From Nocardia fusca NBRC 14340 (GTDB lineage: Bacteria > Actinomycetota > Actinomycetes > Mycobacteriales > Mycobacteriaceae): a DNA stretch of 64,000 nt. The notes beneath the pieces are model-generated. The model had not been told where the DNA came from. It did not search any database and saw only the letters and a list, made by a program, of their open reading frames with translations. How positions within the stretch are numbered: the first letter of the stretch is position 1; each line of letters starts with the position of its first letter. The stretch lies in the NCBI RefSeq assembly GCF_001618425.1, contig NZ_BDCU01000018.1, positions 558,001-622,000 on the forward strand, in the 5' to 3' direction. Positions 38,958 through 47,737 of this stretch are shown piece after piece. A program made the position numbers and the translations under genes.

Positions 38958-39554
38958 ATGGCAGTGCGTTACTCGAAAAGAGAACAGACCAAACTCGTCA
39001 ACCGAGTGAAAAAACTCCTCGCCCAGGGTAAATCGCTCAATGCGGCGTGCACGCAGGTCTCCGAACGCGAAGGCGGGCTGCCCGCCACGAACACACTCGC
39101 CAATTGGGTCCGCGCCGCGGGACTTCCCGAAAGCGCCGACACCGCACCGGTCGCGGACACTCCGGCCCCCGCGAAACCCCGGCGCCGCACCCGCGGTACC
39201 GGCAGGGTCACCGCGAAACCGGTCGCCGCCACCGAGACCGAGGTGGCGCAAGCCACCACGGAGCCGGCGGAGAGCACGGCCGAGGCCGTGGTGGCCGAGC
39301 CCACCGCGGCGGCACCGGAAACCGCTGGACCGACACCGGAAATCACCGCCGAAACCACTGAACCGGCACCGGAGACCACCGCAGAGCCCACGGCCGAACT
39401 GGTCCGGGTGCGTCCCGCGGGAACCGCCGTGGACTCCGCGCACGAACTCGACGACCTGCTCGACGAGAACCACCGGTTACGCACCGCGTTGAACGAGGCC
39501 AACCGGGAGATCCGCGCCATGCGCGACCTTCTCGTCGTGTACGCGAGCCGGTAG
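38958..39554 (+). CDS. Small HTH protein with disordered linker and coiled-coil tail
   Basis: 198 residues. The N-terminal 50 are a basic transposase-OrfA/homeodomain-like HTH (VNRVKKLLAQGKSLNAACTQ, LPATNTLANWVRA). A Thr/Ala/Pro/Glu linker follows, and the C-terminal 40 residues form a coiled coil (HELDDLLDENHRLRTALNEA). AGGAGG precedes ATG 38958. Isolated copies are common in mycolata; it may bind DNA, but no transposase partner is next to it. A hairpin overlaps the stop. Confidence 0.7.
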   Translation: MAVRYSKREQTKLVNRVKKLLAQGKSLNAACTQVSEREGGLPATNTLANWVRAAGLPESADTAPVADTPAPAKPRRRTRGTGRVTAKPVAATETEVAQATTEPAESTAEAVVAEPTAAAPETAGPTPEITAETTEPAPETTAEPTAELVRVRPAGTAVDSAHELDDLLDENHRLRTALNEANREIRAMRDLLVVYASR

Positions 39555-39580
39555 ACCGGCAGTCCGCTCGCCGGTCTACC
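39550..39580. terminator. Hairpin overlapping the HTH gene stop
   Basis: GGTAGACCGGC (39550-39560) pairs with GCCGGTCTACC (39570-39580) around a 9-base loop; the TAG stop lies in the first arm. Confidence 0.7.
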
Positions 39581-39661
39581 CGGCCGCGGTCCCGGAGCCC
39601 TGGGCCACGCTTCCCCGCCGCGGAAATCCGTGGTGCCCGACCCGGCGGAAACGAGCAGGAT

Positions 39662-39845
39662 ATGGACATGATCCTGCTCGTTCCCGCCGATGTACTGCGT
39701 CCCGGGGAGGCCGGCGATCATTTCGCCGGTGCGGCCGACGCCGTCCGGGCCGCGGGGCGATGCGGCTCTCGTGGACCACGACGGGCCGAGCCGGCCGGTC
39801 ACGATCGCCTCGCGGACTTTGCGCGCTGCTCTGCGAGACGAGTGA
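39662..39845 (+). pseudogene. N-terminal fragment of an ATP-grasp-like protein
   Basis: ATG 39662 opens MDMILLVPADVLRPGEAGDH and then AADAVRAAG; a one-base shift continues GDAALVDHDGPSRPV to TGA 39843. This resembles the start of ATP-grasp-type proteins (LLxxDPLRPxxxDxHFAxEADAAREAGxDVALVDHD). The remainder is missing, and the next recognisable sequence belongs to an AraC regulator. Confidence 0.4.
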
Positions 39846-39880
39846 GGCGAGCACGGCAGGATCGTCACGGGTGCATACGC

Positions 39881-40501
39881 GTGACGTTGCTGCCGCCGCA
39901 TGTGCCGCACGACGGCCGTGCCGCCGGGACCGCGGGTTTCCGCAAACGCGTGCTCTACATCGAGGACACCCGGCTCTCGGGTATCGGCCCGGCGGTCGAT
40001 ACTCCGAGCACACGGGACCCGATCCTGCGCGATCGGATCCACCGGCTGCACCAGACGCTGCGGTATCCCGGTGACGAGCTGGAAGCCGAGAGCCGCCTGA
40101 CCTTCGTACTCGAACGCCTGCAGAGCCGGCTGCGCCGCAGGCATCCGGCTCCGCCGCCGCACCGCGACCCCTCCCTGGCTCGGGACCTGCGCGCTCTCCT
40201 CGACGAACACTCGGTCGCCAGGATCACCCTGGCGCAGGCCGGCAATCTTCTCTACGCGGACCCGGCACATCTGGTCCGCGCGTTCTCCCGCGAGTTCGGT
40301 ATCGCACCGCATCGGTATCTGATCGGCCGCCGGATCGATCTGGCCCGCCGGCTGTTGCTCGAGGGCCGGCGACCGGCCGAGGTGGCGATCGCGGCCGGAT
40401 TCCACGACCAATCACACTTGAACCGGCATTTCAAGCGAATGATCGGCGCGACGTCGAAACAGTTCGCCTTCTCGCGTCCGGCCGGAACGCCACACCGTTG
40501 A
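39881..40501 (+). CDS. AraC-family regulator lacking most of its cupin domain
   Basis: About 206 residues counted from GTG 39881, where AraC-type homology begins (TLLPPHVPHDGRAA, FRKRVLYIEDTRL). The DNA-binding end is intact: ITLAQAGNLLYADPAHLVRA and FSREFGIAPHRYLIGRRIDL for HTH 1, VAIAAGFHDQSHLNRHFKRM for HTH 2. The first 80 or so residues of the sensor cupin are absent; in the same frame upstream lies unrelated sequence from the ATP-grasp remnant. It may be non-functional or ligand-independent. Confidence 0.65.
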   Translation: MTLLPPHVPHDGRAAGTAGFRKRVLYIEDTRLSGIGPAVDTPSTRDPILRDRIHRLHQTLRYPGDELEAESRLTFVLERLQSRLRRRHPAPPPHRDPSLARDLRALLDEHSVARITLAQAGNLLYADPAHLVRAFSREFGIAPHRYLIGRRIDLARRLLLEGRRPAEVAIAAGFHDQSHLNRHFKRMIGATSKQFAFSRPAGTPHR

Positions 40502-40674
40502 CCCAGGGGCGGTGCGCGCAGCCACGATCGGTCGGTCCCCATCCCGCCCGCACCACCTCGCGCGCACGCTCCGCGCAGCGGCCACGGCCCCTGTGCCCGG
40601 CTACTTCCTCCGCTGTTCCGGGGGGCGGGCGCGCGTCCCGCTCACCGGCCCGGCGGGCCTGCATACTGGACGTC

Positions 40675-42006
40675 ATGTCGTGGTCCGGGCTCGTCGAAGC
40701 GGTGCTCGACCTGCATGTGACGACGACCGCGGCGACCTTCGTATTCGTCGCCGTCGCGGCGATCTGCCTGGCGGCGCTGGTGGTCCGCCGGCATCGTCGC
40801 TGGATGCGTACCGGGGTCGCCGTCGTGGTGACGGCGGCCGGGCTGTCGGTGGTACTCGCCGCGGTCCTCATCGAGAAGGTCTGGCGGCCCTTTCCCGACC
40901 CCCTGCCCCCGTCGGTCTACGTCTGGTCGGGGCTGGCGGTGCTGGCGGTGGCACTGGCCGTCGGCCGCGGGTTCGTCCGGCGCCGGGACCGGTCGCGTCC
41001 GCTGGTCGCGACCGGACTCGTCGCGGCGGCCGTCGCGGTCGTGCTCTGTGCCGCCGGCGGGATCAACGCGGGATTCGACGCGTACCCGACGGTGCGGACC
41101 GCGCTCGGCATGACCGACTACCGGACCGTGCCGTTCGATACCGCGCTGGCACCGCAGACGGTGCCCGGCGGATCTCCGTCACCGGCGAACTGGGCCCCCT
41201 CCGCCGATATGCCGGAGACCGGCGCGGTGACCCGGGCCGCCGTTCCCGGTGCCGTGTCCCGGTTCCCCGCCCGGGACGCGCGGATCTATCTGCCCCCGGC
41301 CTACTTCACCGATCCCCGGCCCGTTCTGCCGGTGCTGGTCCTGCTGGCCGGGCAGCCGGGCACCACCGAGGACTGGCTCGTCGGCGGCCGGCTCACCCGC
41401 ATCATGGACACCTATGCCGCCGACCACCGGGGGCTGGCGCCGGTGGTCGTGCTCGCCGACGGCACCGGCAGCCGGTTGGCCAACCCGCTGTGTGCCGACT
41501 CGCGGCTCGGTAACGCCGCGACCTACCTGGCCGTGGACGTACCGAATTGGGTACGCACCCATCTGCAGGTGAACCCGGATCCGCGTGGCTGGGCGGTGGG
41601 CGGGCTGTCCTACGGTGGCACCTGCGCGCTACAACTCGCCACCACCCGCCCCGAGGTCTATCCCACCTTCCTCGATCTTTCCGGACAGGCCGAACCGACA
41701 CTCGGCGACCGCACGACCACGATCCGGAAGGCCTTCGACGGCGACGCCGACGCCTTCGCCCGGAACAACCCCGCCGATCTGCTGGCCCGCCACCGCTACC
41801 CCGACTCGGCCGGCGCGTTCGTCGTGGGTCTCGGCGATACCGAATACCGCACCGCGATCGAGCGGCTGGCCGACGCCGCGCGCGCCGCCGGAATGGATGT
41901 CCACCTCACCGAACTGCCCGGCGGGCACAGTTTCGCCGTGTGGTCCGCCGGTCTGGAGAAGGAGTTGCCGTGGCTCGGGCACCGTCTCGGTCTGGACGCG
42001 TCGTGA
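40675..42006 (+). CDS. Membrane-anchored esterase (antigen 85/esterase-D fold)
   Basis: 443 residues from ATG 40675. The first 125 contain about four transmembrane helices (FVFVAVAAICLAALVV, GVAVVVTAAGLSVVLAAVLI, VWSGLAVLAVALAV, LVAAAVAVVLCAAGGI). The outer part has the nucleophile in VGGLSYGGTCALQLA, an oxyanion region LPVLVLLAGQPG and the His in LPGGHSFAVW. This is the layout of FbpA/esterase-family proteins in mycolata. Its last four bases overlap the start of the MprF-like gene (GTGA), so both are translated together. Confidence 0.8.
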   Translation: MSWSGLVEAVLDLHVTTTAATFVFVAVAAICLAALVVRRHRRWMRTGVAVVVTAAGLSVVLAAVLIEKVWRPFPDPLPPSVYVWSGLAVLAVALAVGRGFVRRRDRSRPLVATGLVAAAVAVVLCAAGGINAGFDAYPTVRTALGMTDYRTVPFDTALAPQTVPGGSPSPANWAPSADMPETGAVTRAAVPGAVSRFPARDARIYLPPAYFTDPRPVLPVLVLLAGQPGTTEDWLVGGRLTRIMDTYAADHRGLAPVVVLADGTGSRLANPLCADSRLGNAATYLAVDVPNWVRTHLQVNPDPRGWAVGGLSYGGTCALQLATTRPEVYPTFLDLSGQAEPTLGDRTTTIRKAFDGDADAFARNNPADLLARHRYPDSAGAFVVGLGDTEYRTAIERLADAARAAGMDVHLTELPGGHSFAVWSAGLEKELPWLGHRLGLDAS

Positions 42007-44489
42007 CGACCCGCGTCGCAGGGGGGCTCTCCCGCGCACCCGTCTCCGTCGGGTTGCTCGCGGTGATCTGGATTCTCGCGGTGATCACCGGGGCGTGGGC
42101 GAAGGGCCCGTCGCATGAGCTGGCCGCGCACGTCTCGCTCGGCCTCCCGACCCTCGACAAAGGGTACGTCTGGACCCTGTGGACCTCGGGACTGTTCGCC
42201 TCCGGGGCAGGCGGCTACCTGCTGGCGACGGTGTTCGTGCTCGCGGTCGCGGTGCCGGTAGAACAGCGCATCGGCAGCCGGCGTTTCGCGATCGCGGTAC
42301 TCGCCGCCCAGGGCGCGGGCGCCGCGCTGGCACTCGCCGCGGCGCGGCTCGCGTCGGCGGTGCCGAACTCCTGGGGTCTGGAACTGCACGGCCACCTGAC
42401 GGCGGACCCGCTGCCCTGGGTCTTCGGGGCGCTGCTCGCCGCCAGCGCGGCGATGCACACCCTGTGGCGCCGGCGTATCCGGGCGCTGCTGCTGGTGATC
42501 CTGGTGACCACAGCCCTGTTCGCCGGGCATCTGCCGGATGTGGCGCGATTGTGTGTCGCGCTGGCGGGTCTGCTCATCGGACCGCTGCTGTTCGGGCGCT
42601 CCGCGCGCAGCCCGGTGCTCGGCGGAACGATCCGGGAGCGCCGCACACTCGTCGCGCTCGTCGTCGCGGCCAGTATTCTGGGCCCGCTCTTCGCCGCGTT
42701 CTCCCCGCATGCCATCGGCCCCCTGTCGTCCCTGCGTGAACTGTTCGATCAGGTGCCCTACAGTGCGCGCGAACTGGTCGACATCTGCGCCGACCCGGCC
42801 CTGCACGACGAGTGCCGCACAGGGCAGCAGGCACTGCGCCTGTCCGGTATCGGACCGCTGACCATGAACATTCTGCCGTCGATACTGCTGCTCGTCGGGG
42901 CCGAGGGACTGCGTCGCGGCCGGCGCGCGGCCTGGCTGCTCTCGGTCGGCGGGCATATCGTGCTCCTCGGCCTCGCCTGCGTCAGTGTGATCGTGCGGAC
43001 CATCGAACAGGACCAGGCGCGCTGGGTGCTCTACGGCATCCATCGGCACAGCACGGTGTACCGGGATTTCGCTCCGCTGCTCGCCCTGATCGCGGTCCTC
43101 GTGCTGTTACTGGCCACCCGGCGGCTCTTCGATGTGCGCGCCGCGCGCGGGACGTACCGCCGGGTCTGGCTGGGTACGCTCGCCGCGGCGGGGGCCGCGC
43201 TCGCGCTCTATGTGGTGCTCGGGACACTGCTCGCCGGCGGATTCGATCGCGATCCCGGGGTCGGCACGCTATTGCGTGATGCCCCGTTGCGACTGCTGCC
43301 GCCGGTGTACCTCCAGCTCTTCGAACCGCCGGTCCTGCCACTCACCCCGGCGGCGACACTGCTGTTCGAGTGGATCGGCGTACTCGTCTGGGTGACGTTG
43401 TGCCTGTCGATGCTGCGCAGTTTCTTCACCCCGCCGGCCGGATACGACCTCGGCGGTGAGCGCCGGGTGCGGGAGCTGTTGCACAACCCGGGCGGGGGCT
43501 CCCTGTCGTGGATGAGCACCTGGGCCGGCAACAGGTACTGGTTCAGCGCGGACGGCCGGCACGCGGTGGCCTATCGGGTGCATTCCGGTGTCGCGCTGAC
43601 CACGACGGATCCGATCGGTGAGCGCGGTGGTCTGGCCGAGGCAGCCGACGAGTTCGCGGCCTGGTGTCTCGGCAACGGGTGGACTCCGTGCTTCTACTCC
43701 GTCGGTCCCGATACCGCGGCTCTCGCCGGAGAACACGGCTGGAGCTGCCTGCAGGTCGCCGAGGAGACGATCGTCGATCTGGCCGATCTCGCGTTCAAGG
43801 GCAAGAAGTTCCAGGATGTGCGGACCGCCCTGAATCGGGCGGGCAAGGAGGGGATCGAGGCGCGGTGGACAACGTTCGCCGAGGCGCCGCTGGCGGTGAC
43901 CGAGCAAATCGTCGAGATCTCCGAGGAATGGGTCGCGGACAAGGGCCTGCCCGAGATGGGTTTCACCCTCGGGGGCCTGACCGAACTGCAGGATCCCGAG
44001 GTCCGGCTGCTATTGGCCGTCGACCGCGACGACCACGTCCAAGCCGTCACCTCCTGGATGCCGGTGTACCGGGACGCCGCCCTCGTCGGTTTCACCCTGG
44101 ATTTCATGCGGCGCCGCGCCGACGGATTCCGGGTGGCGATGGAGTTCCTCATCGCCTCGGCCGCATTGTCCGCCCAGGAACAGGGACTGGAATTCCTCAG
44201 CCTGTCCGGGGCACCGTTGGCCGGCTCCGACACCACCGAACCCGACCTCGACCGCAGTGCACTCGACGGTTTGCTCGATCTGCTGGGTCGCACCCTGGAG
44301 CCGGTCTACGGCTTCCGGTCGCTGCTCGCTTTCAAGGCGAAGTTCCAGCCGCGGCACCGGCCCGTGTACATGGTGTTCCCCGATGCCGCGGCATTGCCGA
44401 CGATCGGGATCGCCGTCGGCCGGGCGTACCTACCGCATCTGTCGCTGGAGGAGAGCGGACAGTTGCTGACCCACCTGCTCCGCCGCTGA
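42003..44489 (+). CDS. MprF-like phosphatidylglycerol lysyltransferase/flippase
   Basis: 828 residues from GTG 42003. The N-terminal half has many membrane helices (LLAVIWILAVITGAW, YLLATVFVLAVAVPVEQR, HIVLLGLACVSVIV) in a rhomboid-like arrangement. The C-terminal third is the DUF2156 lysyltransferase domain (GGSLSWMSTWAGNRYWFSAD, FKGKKFQDVRTALNRAGKEG, VAMEFLIASAALSAQEQGLE). Such enzymes add lysine to phosphatidylglycerol and move it across the membrane, giving resistance to cationic peptides. Overlap with the esterase suggests a joint envelope role (inference). Confidence 0.85.
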   Translation: MTTRVAGGLSRAPVSVGLLAVIWILAVITGAWAKGPSHELAAHVSLGLPTLDKGYVWTLWTSGLFASGAGGYLLATVFVLAVAVPVEQRIGSRRFAIAVLAAQGAGAALALAAARLASAVPNSWGLELHGHLTADPLPWVFGALLAASAAMHTLWRRRIRALLLVILVTTALFAGHLPDVARLCVALAGLLIGPLLFGRSARSPVLGGTIRERRTLVALVVAASILGPLFAAFSPHAIGPLSSLRELFDQVPYSARELVDICADPALHDECRTGQQALRLSGIGPLTMNILPSILLLVGAEGLRRGRRAAWLLSVGGHIVLLGLACVSVIVRTIEQDQARWVLYGIHRHSTVYRDFAPLLALIAVLVLLLATRRLFDVRAARGTYRRVWLGTLAAAGAALALYVVLGTLLAGGFDRDPGVGTLLRDAPLRLLPPVYLQLFEPPVLPLTPAATLLFEWIGVLVWVTLCLSMLRSFFTPPAGYDLGGERRVRELLHNPGGGSLSWMSTWAGNRYWFSADGRHAVAYRVHSGVALTTTDPIGERGGLAEAADEFAAWCLGNGWTPCFYSVGPDTAALAGEHGWSCLQVAEETIVDLADLAFKGKKFQDVRTALNRAGKEGIEARWTTFAEAPLAVTEQIVEISEEWVADKGLPEMGFTLGGLTELQDPEVRLLLAVDRDDHVQAVTSWMPVYRDAALVGFTLDFMRRRADGFRVAMEFLIASAALSAQEQGLEFLSLSGAPLAGSDTTEPDLDRSALDGLLDLLGRTLEPVYGFRSLLAFKAKFQPRHRPVYMVFPDAAALPTIGIAVGRAYLPHLSLEESGQLLTHLLRR

Positions 44490-44523
44490 GCCACCGCGGT
44501 GGGTCCGGGGAAGAGACCGGCTG

Positions 44524-45441
44524 TCAGCGACGCAGGGAGGTCTCGCGATCCAAGCGCGCGAGTTTGGCCGGGTTCCGGACCGCATACAGCCCGGTGATCA
44601 GTCCCTCGTCGATACGCATCGCCACGACGGTGTCGGCCTTGCCGTCGAGTTCGATGATCAGCGCCGGATGACCGTTGATCCGGGCCGGACGCAGCACCGC
44701 AGCACCCGCGATCCGGCCCAGCACCTCGGCGACCGGTCCGGAGCCCACCACCGGCGTCGCCGCCGCCCGCACGACGCCGCCCCCGTCGGTGAGCAGTACT
44801 ACGTCGGGGGCGAGGATATCGAGCAGGTTCCGCAGGTCGCCCGTGTCGACCGCCCGCTGGAAGGCCGTGAGGGCACTGCGGGTCTCGGCCGCCGAGACCG
44901 CACCGCGGGGCCGCCGCGCCGCGATATGGGAGCGGGCACGGTAGGCGATCTGGCGGACCGCCGCCGGGGTCTTGTCGACAGCCTCGGCGATTTCCGCGTG
45001 ATCCAGCCCGAACACCTCGTGCAGTACGAACACCGCGCGTTCCACCGGCGCGAGCGTCTCCAGCACCAGCAGCATCGCCATCGAAACGCTGTCGGCCAGT
45101 TCGACATCCTCGGCCACATCGGGTGCGGTCAGCAGCGGCTCGGGTAGCCACGGGCCGACATAGGACTCCCGGCGCCGGCCGAGCGCACGCAGGCGGTCCA
45201 GCGCCTGCCGCGTGGTGATCCGCACCAGGTAGGCACGGTGATCCCGGACCACGCCGAGGTCGACGCCCACCCATCGCAGCCAGGTCTCCTGGAGCACGTC
45301 CTCGGCGTCGGCGGCCGAGCCGAGCATTTCGTAGGCGACGGTGAACAGCAGGTTGCGGTGGGCCACGAAGAGTTCGGTGGCGGGGTCGGTCCCGCCGGCG
45401 GCCGAATCGTCACCGGGCGTGGTCTGCGCTGAACCGTCCAT
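44524..45441 (-). CDS. sigJ: ECF sigma factor, SigJ/ECF41 type
   Basis: 305 residues from ATG 45441; the frame to 45531 adds a poor leader. Region 2 is FVAHRNLLFTVAYEMLGSAA with DAEDVLQETWLRW, and region 4 is LDHAEIAEAVDKTPAAVRQI. A SnoaL-like C-terminal extension follows (FQRAVDTGDLRNLLDILAPD, VVLLTDGGG). ECF41 factors carry this extension as a regulator instead of an anti-sigma factor. They are usually next to a carboxymuconolactone-decarboxylase/AhpD-like gene, and here that gene is the divergent, broken one at 45516. Confidence 0.88.
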   Translation of the reverse strand: MDGSAQTTPGDDSAAGGTDPATELFVAHRNLLFTVAYEMLGSAADAEDVLQETWLRWVGVDLGVVRDHRAYLVRITTRQALDRLRALGRRRESYVGPWLPEPLLTAPDVAEDVELADSVSMAMLLVLETLAPVERAVFVLHEVFGLDHAEIAEAVDKTPAAVRQIAYRARSHIAARRPRGAVSAAETRSALTAFQRAVDTGDLRNLLDILAPDVVLLTDGGGVVRAAATPVVGSGPVAEVLGRIAGAAVLRPARINGHPALIIELDGKADTVVAMRIDEGLITGLYAVRNPAKLARLDRETSLRR

Positions 45442-45515
45442 GGGTGGTTCCTGCTTCCTCTCGACAGTGTCACCATCAGACGCCGCTCGCGGCTCTGCCG
45501 TAACACCGGGACGCA

Positions 45516-45982
45516 GTGGTGCATGCCACACTCGCCGCCAAGATCGGCCGGCGGTTCGCCAACACCAGCCTGGCGATCATGCAGTCCGGGCTCCCGAAGG
45601 CGACCCTCGAACTCGTGGAACTGCGCGCCAGCCAGATCAACGGCTGCGGTTTCTGCGTCGACGCCCACGCCAAGGAGCTGGCGGCGGCGGGAGAACCCGC
45701 CGCCGGATCAACCTCGTCTCCGCGTGGCGCGAGTCCACGGTGTTCACCGCAGCCGAGCAGGCCGCCCTGGCGCTCGCCGAAGAGGGCACCCGGATCGCCG
45801 ATGCGCAGCCGGGGGTCTCCGACGAGACCTGGGCCCGGGTGCGCGAGCACTACGACGACGATCAGATCGCTGCCCTGGTGTACCTGGTCGCCATGATCAA
45901 CGCGGCCAACCGGCTCGGCGTGATCCTGCATCAGAAGGGCGGTTCCTACGAGGCCGGCATGTTCGCGGCCATGGCGAACTGA
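45516..45982 (+). pseudogene. Frameshifted AhpD/carboxymuconolactone-decarboxylase-like gene
   Basis: GTG 45516 encodes AIMQSGLPKATLELVELRAS and QINGCGFCVDAHAKELAAAG with the CxFC active site. Near 45700 one base is gained or lost, and the rest is in another frame: INLVSAWRESTVFTAAEQAA, SDETWARVREHYDDDQIAAL and NAANRLGVILHQKGGSYEAG. Together they form one AhpD-like peroxidatic protein, the usual target of ECF41 sigma factors. The lesion should abolish it unless it is a sequencing error. Its end overlaps the convergent quinone-reductase remnant. Confidence 0.75.
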
Positions 45983-46748
45983 TCGGCCACCGCGCGCCGT
46001 CCCGGCCCGGGCCGGGACGGCGCGATCTCCAGGACCAGTTTCCCTGTGGTGGCACCCGATTCGATGCGCCGGTGCGCCTCGGCCGCCCGGGCCAAGGCCA
46101 GGGTGGCCACCTGAACGGTCAGTTCCCCCGCAGTCACCGCGGTGACCGCGCGCCGCAGCGCGGCGCCGGTTTCCACGGGGTGGGCGGCGGCGAAGGCGGC
46201 CAGGTTGAAACCGGAGACCGTCTTGTTGGAGAACCACAGCTCGTTGGCGGACAGACCCACATCGGCGGCGCCGGACGCATTGCCCATCACCACCAACCGG
46301 CCCATCGGCGCGAGCCGGTCCAGGCTCGCACGGCGGGTGGCGCCACCGACCATATCGACGACGATATCGAACTCGCCCGCGGCGGCGAGCTCCTCGCGCA
46401 GGATCACTTCGTCGTAGCCGAACTGCCCGGCGATCTCCTTCTTGGCGGGACTACCGACCGTGCCGACCACCCGACCCGCCCCCAGTAGCCGGGCGGCCCG
46501 GCCGAGCTGGCTACCCACTCCCCCGGCGGCCGCGTGCACCAGCACGCTCTCGCCCGGTTCTATCCGGGCGACCCGGTCCAATACCAGGAACGCGGTCGTG
46601 CTGTTGGACGGCACCGCCGCGGCCACGGCCGGGCTCAGGCGCGTCTCGTCGAACGGGACCGACGAGATCGGCAGCGGTAACCACCACCTCGGCGTACCCG
46701 CCACTGTCCACGATGGTCAGGGCGGCGACGGGGTCGCCCACCGACAAC
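45946..46748 (-). pseudogene. Quinone oxidoreductase remnant (MDR family), frameshifted
   Basis: The frame at 46704-45946 gives VPSNSTTAFLVLDRVARIEP, SVLVHAAAGGVGSQLGRAAR (the NADPH site) and GGATRRASLDRLAPMGRLVV, the C-terminal two thirds of a zinc-independent alcohol dehydrogenase/quinone reductase. A short piece of the missing middle (VGDPVAALTIVDSGGYAEVV) sits in the next frame just upstream, so one base was lost near 46665. The first 80 or so residues are replaced by a truncated XRE regulator. Confidence 0.7.
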
Positions 46749-47032
46749 CCGCGTTCCGCCTCGTCGAGCCGCAACGCACGCGCGACCGCGTCCAGTACGT
46801 TGTCGGACACCTTGATATCGCGACCCTGTTCCAGCCACGTGTACCAGGACACCCCCACCCCGGCCAGCACCGCGACCTCTTCCCGGCGCAACCCGGGTGT
46901 CCGGCGCCGGCCCGTATCGGGCAGCCCCGCCGCCGGGGTCAGCCGTTCGCGGCGACTGCGCAGGAACTCGCGGAGTTCCGCCCGTCACCGATCACGAGCG
47001 GCGGCGCGCCGCGGCAGATCATCGGTGCTCAC
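46749..47032 (-). pseudogene. XRE/MmyB-like regulator N-terminus with in-frame stop
   Basis: GTG 47032 starts MSTDDLPRRAAARDR, followed by an in-frame TGA at 46985-46987. Beyond it: ELREFLRSRRERLTPAAGLP, GLRREEVAVLAGVGVSWYTW and LEQGRDIKVSDNVLDAVARA, the classic start of MmyB-type regulators. The frame then runs directly into the quinone-reductase piece (DEAERG|LSVGDPV). The ligand domain is missing, so the join marks a deletion. Its GTG overlaps the stop of the TetR gene. Confidence 0.7.
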
Positions 47033-47649
47033 TTCTCCACGATAGATCGGGCCGTAGCCGGGGCGGCGACACTGTCCCAGGCGTGCATCGCATGGTCCAC
47101 CACCCGCTGGGCGTCCGCCCGCGAACAACCGTCGCGGGTCCGGATCGCCAGACCGTGCAGGACGGTCAGATAGAACGAGGCCATGGCTTCGATATCGGCA
47201 CCGGCCGGTATGTCGCCGTCGGCGCGCCCCCGCTCGAGCCGGGCGAGTAGTTCGGCACGGTCCCGGGCCCGCAGTTGCGCCAGCAGGTCCCGGACATGGG
47301 TGTTGTCCGGGGTGACATTGGTCGCCGCGAGTACCACCATGCAGCCCAGCGGCGTCGCCGGGTCGAGGTTGGCATCCACCTTCTGCCGCAACATCGCCTC
47401 CACCGCTTCGCGTGCGGTGGGCATCCGGTCCATGGGGCGCGGGGCCGCGCTCCCGTAGAGGGCGACGGCCTCGCGGAACAACTCCTCTTTCGAGCCGAAG
47501 GCGGTGTAGAGGCTGCGCGCGCCGATACCCATCGCGGCGGTGAGATCGCTGATCGAGACGCCCTCGTACCCGTGTTCCCAGAACAGGTACATCGCGGCGC
47601 GCAGCGCGGCGTCCCGCTCGAAGCCACGCGGGCGGCCAGGACCCGGCAT
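47029..47649 (-). CDS. TetR-family regulator
   Basis: 206 residues from ATG 47649 with GGAGGTG just upstream; the longer frame would cross the operator. The HTH is VSISDLTAAMGIGARSLYTA followed by FGSKEELFREAV. The C-terminal part has PLGCMVVLAATNVTPDN, as in the AcrR/YcdC group. It is divergent from a short-chain dehydrogenase with a perfect palindrome between them and is its probable repressor. Confidence 0.9.
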   Translation of the reverse strand: MPGPGRPRGFERDAALRAAMYLFWEHGYEGVSISDLTAAMGIGARSLYTAFGSKEELFREAVALYGSAAPRPMDRMPTAREAVEAMLRQKVDANLDPATPLGCMVVLAATNVTPDNTHVRDLLAQLRARDRAELLARLERGRADGDIPAGADIEAMASFYLTVLHGLAIRTRDGCSRADAQRVVDHAMHAWDSVAAPATARSIVEK

Positions 47650-47697
47650 CACACCTCCACTCTGCGCTGTTGACACGCCCATGCTATCCACGGTACC

Positions 47698-47725
47698 TAT
47701 TTGTGCAACGATCACTGCACAAATA
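47698..47725. promoter_or_regulatory. TetR operator (perfect palindrome)
   Basis: TATTTGTGCA (47698-47707) and TGCACAAATA (47716-47725) are perfect inverted repeats with 8 bp between them. The site lies 12 bp before the SDR start and 48 bp before the TetR start, so it can control both. Confidence 0.8.
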
Positions 47726-47737
47726 TCGGGAGTTGAA

